A DNA stretch of 64,000 nucleotides from Deferribacteres bacterium (GTDB taxonomy: Bacteria > Zhuqueibacterota > Zhuqueibacteria > Zhuqueibacterales > Geothermadaptataceae), in contig JACKDE010000002.1 of NCBI GenBank assembly GCA_020633675.1, forward strand, positions 992,001 to 1,056,000, in the 5' to 3' direction. The translations under genes and the position numbers were made by a program. How positions within the stretch are numbered: the first letter of the stretch is position 1; each line of letters begins with the position of its first letter. Below the pieces are notes generated by a model. It had not been told where the DNA came from, made no database searches, and saw only the letters and a list, made by a program, of their open reading frames with translations. This document shows, in pieces, positions 15,727-24,567 of the stretch.

Positions 15727-16881
15727 ATGTGGAGAACGTTTTTGAAGTATTTCCCCCGCCTATTCACACAATTTTGCTTTGCATGCCTATGCACGCTTTC
15801 TGTCGCGAGCCTGTCACATGCGGCACCTCCCGGTGGCAAGACTGGCAAGAAAACTAAAAACAACGAAAAAAAAGTCCGCCTGACCATGAAAGGTCTGATG
15901 ATCGGCGAAGAAACCCGCATTCTGCCGTACGGTTCCGTCGATGGTGAATATCATCCATACATAGGACTTAAACTGGAACACGCTGCATTTGGCCTTCAGC
16001 AAGACCGAGTGTTCCATCATTTTAAAATTGAAAATCGCCGCGATTACTCCTGGAAATTCAGATATCTGGCCAATTCAATTTCTTCCGAAACAGTCAAATA
16101 CAGCTTTCTTTTTAAAATCAAGTCTGATCGGGATACCTATTACTACGGTGTTGGCCTTGGTACGGATAAAGCTGCCCGTACTTTTGCAAGCTATGAATCT
16201 GTCTTTTTGGGCGGCGAAATTGAAAAGGCTGTCTCGGAAAACGCGGTGCTGCGCATGTCGAGTGGTTTTTGGAGTTTTCAGTCAGGCCTGGTGGATGGCC
16301 TCGAGTTTGAGCGAGCTGCTGATGCACGCTATTTTAGCTCGCGCTTTACGCTCAGCGACAGCAAGCTGATCAATTATTGGAAGCCGGCAATCGATAACTA
16401 CTGGTCTGCTTATGTGGAGACAGGTCTGCCGATCAACACCACGGTTGCATCGTATGTGCGATTTAACGTTGAAAGCATGACGCGTTTCCCTGTGTACAAA
16501 AAGACCAGGCTGGGGATTGCAACGCGCTTGGAGTTTTTGCTCACCCCAAATCGCGAAATGTTGCCCTATTTCGCCCTGCCTGAAATCGGCAGTGAGAGCG
16601 GGCTGCGAGGCTATTCGCGAGAACGCTTCCGCGATTTTGCCATTTTGGCGGTCAGCCTGGAGTACTCATTCCCTATCACAAAACGCATTGATGGCTTTTT
16701 GCTAACGGACCTTGCCCAAACAGCAGCACGTCCATCCAAGCTTTTTCATGAAGATTTTTATCAAAGTTTCGGTATGGGATTGCGGCTCAAAAAAGGCGAC
16801 AACCCGATTTCGGTTGGCATTGCAACCTGTAGCGAAGGTTTAAAGCTGTTTTCGTCGGTTGCCTTGGGGAAAGCTTGGTAG
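15727..16881 (+). CDS. Omp85/BamA-type outer-membrane beta-barrel without POTRA domains
   Basis: 384 residues from ATG 15727; an ATG at 15679 would add 16 residues before the signal peptide, and neither start has a good ribosome binding site. A signal peptide (MWRTFLKYFPRLFTQFCFACLCTLSVASLSHA) precedes a lysine-rich linker and a C-terminal barrel. The barrel contains LPYFALPEIGSESGLRGYSRERFRD, the RGY-type loop-6 motif of the bacterial surface antigen (Omp85) family, and ends in an aromatic residue (VALGKAW). No POTRA repeats are present before it, so it resembles the short barrel-only members found in Bacteroidetes-like lineages rather than a BamA insertase. Function is unknown. Confidence 0.72.
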   Translation: MWRTFLKYFPRLFTQFCFACLCTLSVASLSHAAPPGGKTGKKTKNNEKKVRLTMKGLMIGEETRILPYGSVDGEYHPYIGLKLEHAAFGLQQDRVFHHFKIENRRDYSWKFRYLANSISSETVKYSFLFKIKSDRDTYYYGVGLGTDKAARTFASYESVFLGGEIEKAVSENAVLRMSSGFWSFQSGLVDGLEFERAADARYFSSRFTLSDSKLINYWKPAIDNYWSAYVETGLPINTTVASYVRFNVESMTRFPVYKKTRLGIATRLEFLLTPNREMLPYFALPEIGSESGLRGYSRERFRDFAILAVSLEYSFPITKRIDGFLLTDLAQTAARPSKLFHEDFYQSFGMGLRLKKGDNPISVGIATCSEGLKLFSSVALGKAW

Positions 16882-16901
16882 TTTATGAAGATTTTGCAGC
16901 T

Positions 16902-16938
16902 AAAGCCATGCTCTCCAAATAGGGTATGGCTTTTTTTA
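16902..16938 (+). terminator. Rho-independent terminator after the barrel gene
   Basis: AAAGCCAT (16902-16909) pairs with ATGGCTTT (about 16925-16932), followed by TTTTT. It lies 20 bp after the stop codon, and before the convergent lipid kinase gene. Confidence 0.8.
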
Positions 16939-16947
16939 TGCTCAAGT

Positions 16948-17898
16948 TTATGACGAAATTCGGTTTGTATGATTTTCTTCGGCAGCCACAATCCGCATCG
17001 CACCCGGAACAATTTCAAACGTCGCCGGCAGCCTGCCCGGCAGTTCTCCATCTACATCCAATAACACATTTTCATCTGACCACACCTGCAGCTTCTTGCC
17101 ACGGACACAAGCCACTTTTGAATGCTGGCAAAGTGTTCCGTGATAAAGACGCCGTATGTTCAGCAACACTTCCAGCTTGTTAATGTTGCCGAGCTGAATG
17201 ATTTCAAATAAACCATCGTTGAGTTCAGCACGCGGCGCGATCCACATGCCGCCCCCGAAAAATTGCGCATTTGCGGCAATCAGTGAATTGAACCTGCCTT
17301 TTTGTGGTGTGCCATCATCTATACGAAAACTGACGACAGGATTCCGGTAGGTGAGCAGCGTGACCAACAGCCCCAGGAAGTACGCAGGTGGCCCCGGGAA
17401 GTATGGCTTGTACCGGCCAAAACGCCGCAATAACGCACCGCCATAACCACAATCGGCTACGTTTAAAAACAGCCGGGAAATGTCCCGGTCATCAAAGGTC
17501 TTGCAGGTGATCCTTCCGATGTCGACAGTGCGGGTGTGCCACTGAGCAATGGCTTTTAGTAAAGCCTGCGGTGTAGTTGGGATGGCGAACGTACGCACAA
17601 AGTCGGTACCGGTACCACGTGGCACAATGGCCAACGCCGCATCTGCATTAACTGGCTTGCCTGCTTCAAAAAAGCCGTTGACCACCTCGTTTACCGTGCC
17701 ATCTCCACCTGCTGCTATAATGATCTCGAGTCCCTCATGTAACGCCTGACGCGTAAGCTCTGTGGCATGGCCTGGCGATTGCGTTACGATTTCGCGGCAA
17801 TCGAGCACGCCATGAAAAGCCGATTTGAAGAGCAGCCACTTTTTGCTGGCTTTGCCGGCTGCTGCTGCTGGATTAATGATGGCAAGTGCCCGTTGCAT
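16948..17898 (-). CDS. Diacylglycerol kinase / YegS-type lipid kinase
   Basis: 316 residues. The catalytic DAGK domain is visible: INPAAAAGKASKKW, AAGGDGTVNEVVNGFFE (nucleotide loop), and VPRGTGTDFVRTF. The C-terminal half (GGGMWIAPRAELNDGLFEIIQLG) matches the YegS/BmrU/DgkB-type family. It transfers phosphate from ATP to a lipid such as diacylglycerol or phosphatidylglycerol in the cytoplasm or at the membrane. It lies 6 bp downstream of the Cys-cluster protein gene on the same strand, with GAGG near the start, suggesting one operon. Confidence 0.9.
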   Translation of the reverse strand: MQRALAIINPAAAAGKASKKWLLFKSAFHGVLDCREIVTQSPGHATELTRQALHEGLEIIIAAGGDGTVNEVVNGFFEAGKPVNADAALAIVPRGTGTDFVRTFAIPTTPQALLKAIAQWHTRTVDIGRITCKTFDDRDISRLFLNVADCGYGGALLRRFGRYKPYFPGPPAYFLGLLVTLLTYRNPVVSFRIDDGTPQKGRFNSLIAANAQFFGGGMWIAPRAELNDGLFEIIQLGNINKLEVLLNIRRLYHGTLCQHSKVACVRGKKLQVWSDENVLLDVDGELPGRLPATFEIVPGAMRIVAAEENHTNRISS

Positions 17899-17904
17899 GT
17901 AGCC

Positions 17905-18357
17905 TCAGTATCCTTCAGTCTGATTTTGATTCTTACGGATAGCGTCAATTTCCTCGGGAGAGTAGTTTTTGCCGACATCAATACCGGGACAAAAGCCCTT
18001 TTCGAGTAGCCAGGTAAAATCATTTGCCAGGATTTCATCCCAGAATGGATACGTTCTGCACTGAGGCGGGCGTACCGCATAGACCATGCATCTGTCGTTT
18101 TTGTCGAGCATCACGCATGAGCCATCTTCGCGTTCTTTGAGTAAAAGCTGGTCCTTGATGCGGGTGTATTTTTTGCGGAAAACATCCGTTTTCACGCCGA
18201 TGTGCTTGGCCATGCGTGCTGCATCTTCATCTGTGATTTCAACCCGGCCCGGAATTTTGCAGCAGGCTGCACAATTGGGTTGGCAGCTAAAACATAGACC
18301 GTCTTCGCGGTAGTAAAACGGTTCGGGAGCTTGTTCGTCGTCTGGATAGGTACTCAT
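17905..18357 (-). CDS. YkgJ-family zinc/iron-chelating cysteine cluster protein
   Basis: 150 residues from ATG 18357 behind GGAGG; an upstream ATG at 18378 is unlikely. The cysteine cluster is CFSCQPNCAACCKIPGRVEIT followed by CVMLDKNDRCMVYAVRPPQCRTYPFW, the pattern of the UPF0153/YkgJ family, which is thought to bind zinc or iron. Some relatives act in flagellar methylation (FliB) or are of unknown role. It is immediately followed by the lipid kinase gene. Confidence 0.82.
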   Translation of the reverse strand: MSTYPDDEQAPEPFYYREDGLCFSCQPNCAACCKIPGRVEITDEDAARMAKHIGVKTDVFRKKYTRIKDQLLLKEREDGSCVMLDKNDRCMVYAVRPPQCRTYPFWDEILANDFTWLLEKGFCPGIDVGKNYSPEEIDAIRKNQNQTEGY

Positions 18358-18506
18358 GCCTCCAATATAGCGGATCACTTTTCCAAGGGCAAGAATTCGT
18401 TGCCGAAGTTATGACAGGATGCAATTTGCTGTCGTTTGATTTGGCGCAGTGGCAATATTCGTCATGATGCACATCGCATAACTGCGAATTTGTAAAGAGC
18501 CATAGC

Positions 18507-18535
18507 TTGACTTTCGGTGCAGTTTTCAATACCTT
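18507..18535 (+). promoter_or_regulatory. Sigma-70-type promoter of the SDR gene
   Basis: TTGACT (18507-18512), a 17-bp spacer and TACCTT (18530-18535). The start codon of the SDR gene is at 18625, leaving a leader of about 85 nt. Confidence 0.55.
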
Positions 18536-18624
18536 TGCACTTTTTGTAGCGAAAAGCCGGGATGGCGGACTGCCGACCAAAACGTTGAATGTTATCACAA
18601 AATTGATCATAAGTGAGGTGCAGT

Positions 18625-19401
18625 ATGGATTTAGCTTTAAAGGGGAAAGTTGTATTGATCACGGGTGCGAGCCGCGGTATTGGCGCTGGTATTGCGCAAG
18701 CTTTTGCCGCTGAGGGCAGCAAACTTGCTATTTGTGCGCGCACTGAAGAGCCGCTGTTGCAAGCTAAAAAACAACTCGAAGAAAGCGGAGCCGAAGTACT
18801 GGCTATTCCAGCTGATATCAGCAAGCCGGAGCATGCCAGCCTGTTGGTCGATCAAACTGTTTCGCATTTTGGCCGCCTTGATGTATTGGTGAACAATGCC
18901 GGTGGCAATCGCCGCGGCAATTTTGAGGAAACCAGTGATGACGATTGGGAAGAGATTTTGAACCTGAATCTGAAGGCGCATATTCGCGTGAGCCGCGGGG
19001 CGATTCCTGAAATCAAAAAGCAGAATGCTGGCGCGATTATTTTTATTTCATCGATTTTTGGCCGTGAGGCAGGCGGCAAAGGATTGTCGATTTACAATAC
19101 CACCAAGGCGGGCATGAACAGCCTATCTAAAATCATGGCGATGGAATTGGCAGCAGACAAGATTCGCGTCAATGCTGTTGCGCCGGGCTCGATCCGCTTC
19201 CCGGGTGGCAGCTGGGATCGTCGCTGCATCGCAGACCCGGAAGGTATGGCTGAATTTATCAAACGTGAAATGCCCCTTGGCCGTTTTGGTACGGTAGAAG
19301 AAGTGGCCAACGTGGTGACGTTTCTGGCTTCAGAGCGGGCGAGTCTGGTGACCGGAACTTGCATCAATGTCGACGGTTGTCAGTCTCGGTCGCTGATTTA
19401 G
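18625..19401 (+). CDS. Short-chain dehydrogenase/reductase
   Basis: 258 residues from ATG 18625 behind GTGAGGTG. Cofactor motif TGASRGIGAGIA, NNAGG, catalytic serine in FISSIFG and YNTTK (Tyr-x-x-x-Lys) are all present, so the enzyme is likely active as a classical NAD(P)-dependent oxidoreductase (Rossmann fold). C-terminal TGTCINVDGCQ is typical of FabG-like members. Acidic residues following the second beta strand are absent (ICARTEE), which suggests NADPH preference, but the substrate cannot be inferred. It is transcribed from its own promoter at 18507 and converges with the YjbQ-fusion gene. Confidence 0.9.
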   Translation: MDLALKGKVVLITGASRGIGAGIAQAFAAEGSKLAICARTEEPLLQAKKQLEESGAEVLAIPADISKPEHASLLVDQTVSHFGRLDVLVNNAGGNRRGNFEETSDDDWEEILNLNLKAHIRVSRGAIPEIKKQNAGAIIFISSIFGREAGGKGLSIYNTTKAGMNSLSKIMAMELAADKIRVNAVAPGSIRFPGGSWDRRCIADPEGMAEFIKREMPLGRFGTVEEVANVVTFLASERASLVTGTCINVDGCQSRSLI

Positions 19402-19442
19402 CTGGAAACAACCGGGTTTGTGAAGGGAAGAGAGTTGAATCC

Positions 19443-19483
19443 GGGTGGGTGCCGTGCCTCGACAGGACACCCACTTTATATTT
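19443..19483 (+). terminator. Hairpin between convergent SDR and YjbQ-fusion genes
   Basis: GTGGGTG (19445-19451) pairs with CACCCAC (19468-19474), followed by TTTATATTTA. Likely terminator for the SDR gene; the T-run is interrupted. Confidence 0.5.
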
Positions 19484-20549
19484 AGGCAAATTCGCTGAAG
19501 GTTACATCGACATAGCGGGTGCGGTTTTCCGCGTTTTGCCACTGTACCAAAACCGGACTTTGGTAAGTACCATGCACGATTTTGGTTCTTTCGGAGTTGT
19601 TGTCCGAGACAAACAGGCTTATGCCGCGTTTAAGACGCAGAAAACGTTCGGCGGGGTAGGCGATGAATTTAGCCAGAATTTTTTCAACCACGGATGATGA
19701 AATTTTAAACGCATCCATCAGTTCGTTGAAAACCTGCACGAAGTCGTACTTGGCGTAATCAATTGTCTTCGATGGAATGGCGCGCGGATCGAGCAACATG
19801 TGTTTGCCCTGCTGCGCCATGAATTTGAATGGATTGCGCAGCACTTCGGTAAGATCGTGACGCATGAGCAGAGTTTCATACTCATTGACCGTCAAACCGG
19901 CATTTTTTTCATCGGTGGCCAGCGAAATGTTCACCTGACCTTTTTGAATGTTGAATTTTTGGAGAAGATATTCGATTTCTTCGAAAAAGCCACAACGCGT
20001 ATCTTTGAGATTGATGGAGTCGATCGGATGGCCGGAAACTGGAATGGCGATGCGGGTTTTGTGCACAATATTTTCGCTGTTATAAGCCAAAACACTTGTG
20101 CGGCGGTCGCGAACCTGATCTTCGTAAACACCATCGAGGTCGATGAAATAAACCGGCAGTTCAGGCTGATTATTGTAGGTCACGCAGTTCCGCAAGCCTG
20201 AGCTAATGTAAATCAGATGCGAGTCACCGTTACGGGGTTCGCATTCTTTTTGTTCCTCAGTCAGCTCTGTACGAAACTGCATCTGATCGTGCCGATAATC
20301 TGCGCCAGCGGGAAAAAGCTTGCGAAAGGCTTTGATGAGCGGATCGACGTTCTCGCGATTGTGATCAAGGCGAGCGCAAAAGCTTTGCTCGAAGTAACCG
20401 GCTGTGGTATGAAACGAGCAATAAAACGCTTTGCTGTACTCATCGAAAATGTTACCTGTTTCCTGAAGTACACGCTCTTTTACATCAATTACATCAAAAC
20501 GAGAGCGTGGAGACAATTTCAGGTCAAGTTCTACAGGATAGGCCGCCAT
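19482..20549 (-). CDS. YjbQ/UPF0047-like domain fused to an uncharacterised C-terminal domain
   Basis: 355 residues. The N-terminal ~160 residues resemble YjbQ (UPF0047): a first strand ELDLKLSPRSRFDVID, then FHTTAG (His-47), KLFPAGADYRHD (His-87), NGDSHLIYISSGLRN (His-111), and a tail LPVYFIDLDG. In YjbQ the histidines form the active/metal site and the family has been linked to thiamine phosphate synthesis. YjbQ is normally about 140 residues alone, so residues 165-355 are an extension (FFEEIEYLLQKFNIQKGQVNISL, RHDLTEVLRNPFKF). I do not recognise that part. The protein starts at ATG 20549; a consensus promoter lies at 20634-20662 on this strand. Confidence 0.6.
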   Translation of the reverse strand: MAAYPVELDLKLSPRSRFDVIDVKERVLQETGNIFDEYSKAFYCSFHTTAGYFEQSFCARLDHNRENVDPLIKAFRKLFPAGADYRHDQMQFRTELTEEQKECEPRNGDSHLIYISSGLRNCVTYNNQPELPVYFIDLDGVYEDQVRDRRTSVLAYNSENIVHKTRIAIPVSGHPIDSINLKDTRCGFFEEIEYLLQKFNIQKGQVNISLATDEKNAGLTVNEYETLLMRHDLTEVLRNPFKFMAQQGKHMLLDPRAIPSKTIDYAKYDFVQVFNELMDAFKISSSVVEKILAKFIAYPAERFLRLKRGISLFVSDNNSERTKIVHGTYQSPVLVQWQNAENRTRYVDVTFSEFA

Positions 20550-20633
20550 AAACTACTCCGTCTAAAACATCTTCAACAATTTTGGAATGGGACAGTTGTG
20601 TTCAGACCATACTGAAATGAATTTTCGGCATGG

Positions 20634-20662
20634 AAAATAGGACATAGGGTCTGAAATGTCAA
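20634..20662 (-). promoter_or_regulatory. Sigma-70-type promoter of the YjbQ-fusion gene
   Basis: On the minus strand TTGACA (20662-20657), 17-bp spacer, TATTTT (20639-20634). This gives a leader of about 80 nt before ATG 20549. Confidence 0.7.
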
Positions 20663-20830
20663 GCCCATATTGCTTTAAATCGAATAATACACTTTATATA
20701 GGAAGAAAAAGAGACACCATCTTTTGTTGCAAAGACGTCATTTTTTAGCTACAAACGACCTGTTTTGCAAAATTATTTTTGCGTTTTTCGCAGATATCAA
20801 GAATGATTTTACACGAACACCAACTCACCT

Positions 20831-20870
20831 GGCAGTCAAGAAGCACGTCCGTGCTTTCAAACGGACTGCC
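20831..20870. repeat. Two-part imperfect hairpin upstream of the protease gene
   Basis: An outer stem GGCAGTC (20831-20837) with GACTGCC (20864-20870) encloses an inner stem AAGCACG (20841-20847) with CGTGCTT (20850-20856). No T-run follows on either side. It lies 180 bp before the protease start, so it may be a regulatory RNA structure or a protein site. Confidence 0.4.
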
Positions 20871-21050
20871 ACTTCATCGTCGGTGATGACTTGTTAAACG
20901 CCGGCCACAGCATAAAGTGACACGAGTTTTTGAACAAATCCCCAAAGGGCAGAGTATGACAGTGGTCTTTCAGCTTGATTTTTCAACATGCATTCTCTAT
21001 AATCCATGCACTCATTCGCCATTGATTTATTTTTCAGGAGAGAAGCGTTC

Positions 21051-23090
21051 ATGAAATTACCGGTGCTCAGGATTTTATTGTTCTTTCTGATTTCAACCAT
21101 TTTGCCTGCTCAAGCACAAGAGACCAGCAAATATTGGATCTACTTCAAAGACAAGGGCCCACAGGCGCTGGCGAAGAAATCTATTGCCGACCGAAGCGCA
21201 ATTAGCCATCTCTCCAAACGTGCCATCGAACGCCGGCAGAAGGTTCTCGGGAAAAATAACCTTGCGCAGTTCAGCGATTTAAACCTGTACCGCCCCTATT
21301 TGAGCATATTGGCGCAGCAAGGCGTCGAGCCGATTGTTGCATCGCGCTGGTTGAACGCGATCAGTGCCGAGTTGAAACGGGATCAGGTTGTCTCGCTGCG
21401 GCAAGCGCAATTCGTCGAAAAAATTGTGCCTGTCAGGCCACTGTATGTACCCGAAACCGGCCTGAAGGCTGAGCCGGTATTTAAAAGCGACCAGTTAGAT
21501 GCTATTCAAACCACGATTGATTACGGCAGTTCATTGCAGCAAAACGCGTTGATCAATATCACCGCGCTGCACGATGCAGGCATTAACGGTCAGGGTGTTA
21601 TCGTCGGTATGCTGGATACCGGTTTCAGTACAGCACGTCACACTGCATTTTCCTCACTTGAAGTTTTGGGAGAATATGATTTTGTCAAACGGGACAGTGT
21701 CACAGAAAACGAAAGTGGCGATGTCATATCGCAGCATAATCATGGCACCGAAACACTATCGATCATTGCGGGTTACGCTCCGGGAAGCCTGGTAGGTCCT
21801 GCCTTCAAATCGCAATTTTACCTGGCAAAAACCGAAGATTTGCTGAATGAGGTTCGTGCTGAAGAAGACAATTGGATGGCGGCGATTGAGTGGATGGAAG
21901 CGCAGGGCGTCGATGTCGCCTCAAGCTCGCTGGGCTATCGCGATTTTTTTGATAACCCGGAAGAGAATTATGATTACAGCGACCTGGATGGCCAGACGAC
22001 TGTCATCACGAAGGCGGCGCAAATGGCCGTTAGCAAAGGCGTGGTAGTGGTCACCAGTGCCGGTAACGAAGGTGATGTCTTCTCATTTCCATACATTGGC
22101 GCGCCGGCAGACGGCAAGGATGTGATAGCGGTTGGTGCGGTGACGAGCAAAGGCGACCTGGCGCGTTTCAGCTCCATTGGTCCGACCTACGATGGCCGCA
22201 CCAAGCCGGATGTGGTGGCAATGGGCGTTGGCGTGTCGATCGTGAGCGTCGGCACCTCGTCGGGATATCGTACCGGGCAGGGAACCTCCTATGCATGCCC
22301 GATGGTGGCTGGCGTTGCTGCACAGATTCTTTCCGCCCACCCATACCTAACACCCTTACAGGTCAACGAAGCATTGCGCCAGACTTCCGATCGGGCTTTT
22401 TCGCCGGACAACCAGTATGGCTATGGTTTGGTTGATGCCCGTGCCGCGATTACTTATTGGGGACCAGCGTTCAGCAACGAAGTTGACTACAGCTTGAGTG
22501 CGGATGGTATTGTCTTGTCCACGCGCTGTCTGGTAGGCGCTGCGGAAAACGTGCAAAAAATGGAACTGTTTTGGCGCTTGCCCGGCGACACTTCGTTCAA
22601 TGTCGCATCGATGACACGGCTGGATAGCACCCTGTATTCCAGCAGCAAAATTGCCGTACCGCCCCAATCTGAAATTGAATTTTATTTTAGCGTTGAAGTC
22701 AGCGATAAAGGCAGATTTACCTACCCCAAAGATGCGCCAGGTGTGGTGCTGGGCTTGCCGGATGATCGTAACCTGCCTGTAAATTTTACTTTGGAACAGA
22801 ACTACCCAAATCCGTTTGTTGCCTCGCAAAGCGCAACCACCAGCATCCGGCTCAGCCTTGTTGAAAGCGCCATTGTCTCTGTGACAATTTATAATATTCT
22901 CGGGCAGGAAGTCGTGAAGCTGATGGATAATGCGCCGATGGCGAGTGGACAAAATGCACAAATAATTTGGAATGGCCGGAGCGCCAGCGGCCAGCTTGTT
23001 GCGGCTGGCATCTATTTTTATCAAGCGGAATTTATACGGTCCAATGGTGATAAGGCGATCTTTCGAAATAAGATGGCGCTTGTACGATAA
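21051..23090 (+). CDS. Secreted subtilisin-like serine protease (S8) with T9SS-type sorting domain
   Basis: 679 residues from ATG 21051 behind AGGAGAG. A signal peptide (MKLPVLRILLFFLISTILPAQA) leads a prodomain, then the S8 catalytic domain with Asp-189 (GMLDTGFSTARHTAF), His-231 (HNHGTETLS) and Ser-413 (GTSYACPMVAG). The C-terminal ~75 residues form the Por/T9SS sorting domain: NYPNPF, YNILGQEVV, LVAAGIYFYQAEF, ending ALVR. The protease is probably carried to the surface and anchored or released there. It lies just upstream of the patatin gene, with no gap, and both may share a transcript. Confidence 0.9.
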   Translation: MKLPVLRILLFFLISTILPAQAQETSKYWIYFKDKGPQALAKKSIADRSAISHLSKRAIERRQKVLGKNNLAQFSDLNLYRPYLSILAQQGVEPIVASRWLNAISAELKRDQVVSLRQAQFVEKIVPVRPLYVPETGLKAEPVFKSDQLDAIQTTIDYGSSLQQNALINITALHDAGINGQGVIVGMLDTGFSTARHTAFSSLEVLGEYDFVKRDSVTENESGDVISQHNHGTETLSIIAGYAPGSLVGPAFKSQFYLAKTEDLLNEVRAEEDNWMAAIEWMEAQGVDVASSSLGYRDFFDNPEENYDYSDLDGQTTVITKAAQMAVSKGVVVVTSAGNEGDVFSFPYIGAPADGKDVIAVGAVTSKGDLARFSSIGPTYDGRTKPDVVAMGVGVSIVSVGTSSGYRTGQGTSYACPMVAGVAAQILSAHPYLTPLQVNEALRQTSDRAFSPDNQYGYGLVDARAAITYWGPAFSNEVDYSLSADGIVLSTRCLVGAAENVQKMELFWRLPGDTSFNVASMTRLDSTLYSSSKIAVPPQSEIEFYFSVEVSDKGRFTYPKDAPGVVLGLPDDRNLPVNFTLEQNYPNPFVASQSATTSIRLSLVESAIVSVTIYNILGQEVVKLMDNAPMASGQNAQIIWNGRSASGQLVAAGIYFYQAEFIRSNGDKAIFRNKMALVR

Positions 23091-23102
23091 GTTGAGGTGC
23101 TG

Positions 23103-24044
23103 GTGAAAAGACCAAAAGTGGGATTAGCTTTGGGTGGGGGAGGTGCGCGCGGCATTTCTCACATTGGTGTGCTCAAAGTCTTTGAGAAATATGACATACC
23201 GATTGATTGCATTGCCGGTACCAGCATTGGCGCGATTATCGGCGGAAGTTATGCGGTGCATAAAGATGCTGAGCGGGTTGAGCAGATTGTGCGCAGTTTT
23301 GTCGACAGCGAAGCGTATGAAAAAAGCGGCTTGCAATTGCTCACCATGAACGAGCCTGCCGAAAATTTCTGGGGACAAGTTGCCAAATCTGTGCGTGAGC
23401 GCATCGTGATCAATTTGGCGCAAAGCCGTTCATCAATGGTCAATGGTGTGCGTCTGCAAAATATCATCAATTTTGTGCTTGAAGACATCCGCATCGAAAA
23501 AACACAGATTCCGTTGGCAGTTATCGCAACAGATTTGAAAGATGGGCATGAGGTCATTTTCCAATATGGCAGCCTGCGAACTGCTGCCTTGGCCAGCGCG
23601 GCTGTGCCCGGATTTTTGCCGCCAGTCGACTACCTTGGGCACACGCTTGTCGATGGCGCGGTCACCAGCCCGGTGCCAGTGGAGGCCGTTTTCGGGATCG
23701 GCGCCGACGTGGTGATCGCGGTGGATGTCGGCCAGGACCTGGACATGGAAGCACAAAACCTGAATCTGATCGACATCATCTTTCGCTCTTCGACAATCAC
23801 CGTAAACAAACTGCGCGACCATATCATTAGAAAAGCCGATACGGTGATTCGGCCGGAGGTCGGTGCCGTGCATTGGGCTGATTTTAGTGATATTACCAGT
23901 CTTGTCGAAGCTGGTCAACAAGCTGCCGAAGCAAGGATTGATGAGATATTTGATTGCTTGCACGATGCCAAGCCGTTTTGGCAGCGATTTTGGCGAAGAT
24001 CACCTCGCGCAGTGGCCGTCAATGGTGTGCCGCTTGTAAAGTAA
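23103..24044 (+). CDS. Patatin-like phospholipase
   Basis: The favoured start is GTG 23103 with GAGG at 23094-23097 placed five bases ahead; a GTG at 23097 overlaps that site. The protein, about 313 residues, begins KRPKVGLALGGGGARGISHIGVL (oxyanion-hole GGGGARG), contains the GxSxG nucleophile in AGTSIGAI, and the aspartate of the dyad in LVDGAVTSPVP. These define bacterial patatin-like lipid acyl hydrolases of the RssA type. No signal peptide is present, so it is probably cytoplasmic. It starts only 12 bp after the protease stop codon. Confidence 0.88.
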   Translation: MKRPKVGLALGGGGARGISHIGVLKVFEKYDIPIDCIAGTSIGAIIGGSYAVHKDAERVEQIVRSFVDSEAYEKSGLQLLTMNEPAENFWGQVAKSVRERIVINLAQSRSSMVNGVRLQNIINFVLEDIRIEKTQIPLAVIATDLKDGHEVIFQYGSLRTAALASAAVPGFLPPVDYLGHTLVDGAVTSPVPVEAVFGIGADVVIAVDVGQDLDMEAQNLNLIDIIFRSSTITVNKLRDHIIRKADTVIRPEVGAVHWADFSDITSLVEAGQQAAEARIDEIFDCLHDAKPFWQRFWRRSPRAVAVNGVPLVK

Positions 24045-24098
24045 CCGAAATCGACCTGTTTCCCGGTTGCAGGCAGAACAACAAATGGAGATGAGCTG

Positions 24099-24386
24099 AT
24101 GGAACGATTGAGTCAATCTGAAATTCAAGCGAAACTGAAAGATCTTTCGGGCTGGCAGTTGGATGATAACGGGATTAAAAAAGAGTGGAAATTCGACGAT
24201 TTTGTTGCAGCAATGGCTTTCATCAATAAAATCGCCGACCTTGCAGAACAGCAAAATCACCACCCGGAACTGTTCAATGTTTACAATCGTGTAAGCCTGC
24301 GTTTTTCCACCCATGATGCCGGTGGTCTGACCGAAAAAGATTTTTCAATTGCACATGCAATCGAAAAAAGTGACGCATTACGCTAA
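24099..24386 (+). CDS. phhB: Pterin-4a-carbinolamine dehydratase
   Basis: 95 residues from ATG 24099 behind GGAGATGAG. It has the PCD signature: residues EQQNHHPELFNVYN, then RFSTHDAGGLTEKDFSIA, with the active-site His pair and the THDAGGLT loop. The enzyme dehydrates 4a-hydroxytetrahydrobiopterin and is often kept in bacteria without aromatic hydroxylases, where it may serve a molybdopterin-linked or unknown role. No phenylalanine hydroxylase is in the window. Confidence 0.9.
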   Translation: MERLSQSEIQAKLKDLSGWQLDDNGIKKEWKFDDFVAAMAFINKIADLAEQQNHHPELFNVYNRVSLRFSTHDAGGLTEKDFSIAHAIEKSDALR

Positions 24387-24567
24387 ATTTTCATTTGACT
24401 GTATAATAATCTGCAGATAGGTAATGTTTCATACCACTACCCGCAAAATCCTTCTTCAGCAAACCGCGCTGAGGAGTCACACTGATTCCAACTAACCAGT
24501 CGCCCATTTTTTGAGAGTGGGTTTTGTACTGAAAGTGCCAGAACTACTTCATGGACGAACAACCACG

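Larger units (their letters stand above)
20550..21050. other. Intergenic region with two divergent leaders
   Basis: About 500 bp between the minus-strand YjbQ-fusion gene and the plus-strand protease gene. It contains a consensus minus-strand promoter at 20634-20662, an imperfect stem-loop at 20831-20870, and AT-rich DNA at 20690-20800. No further gene is seen. Confidence 0.5.
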
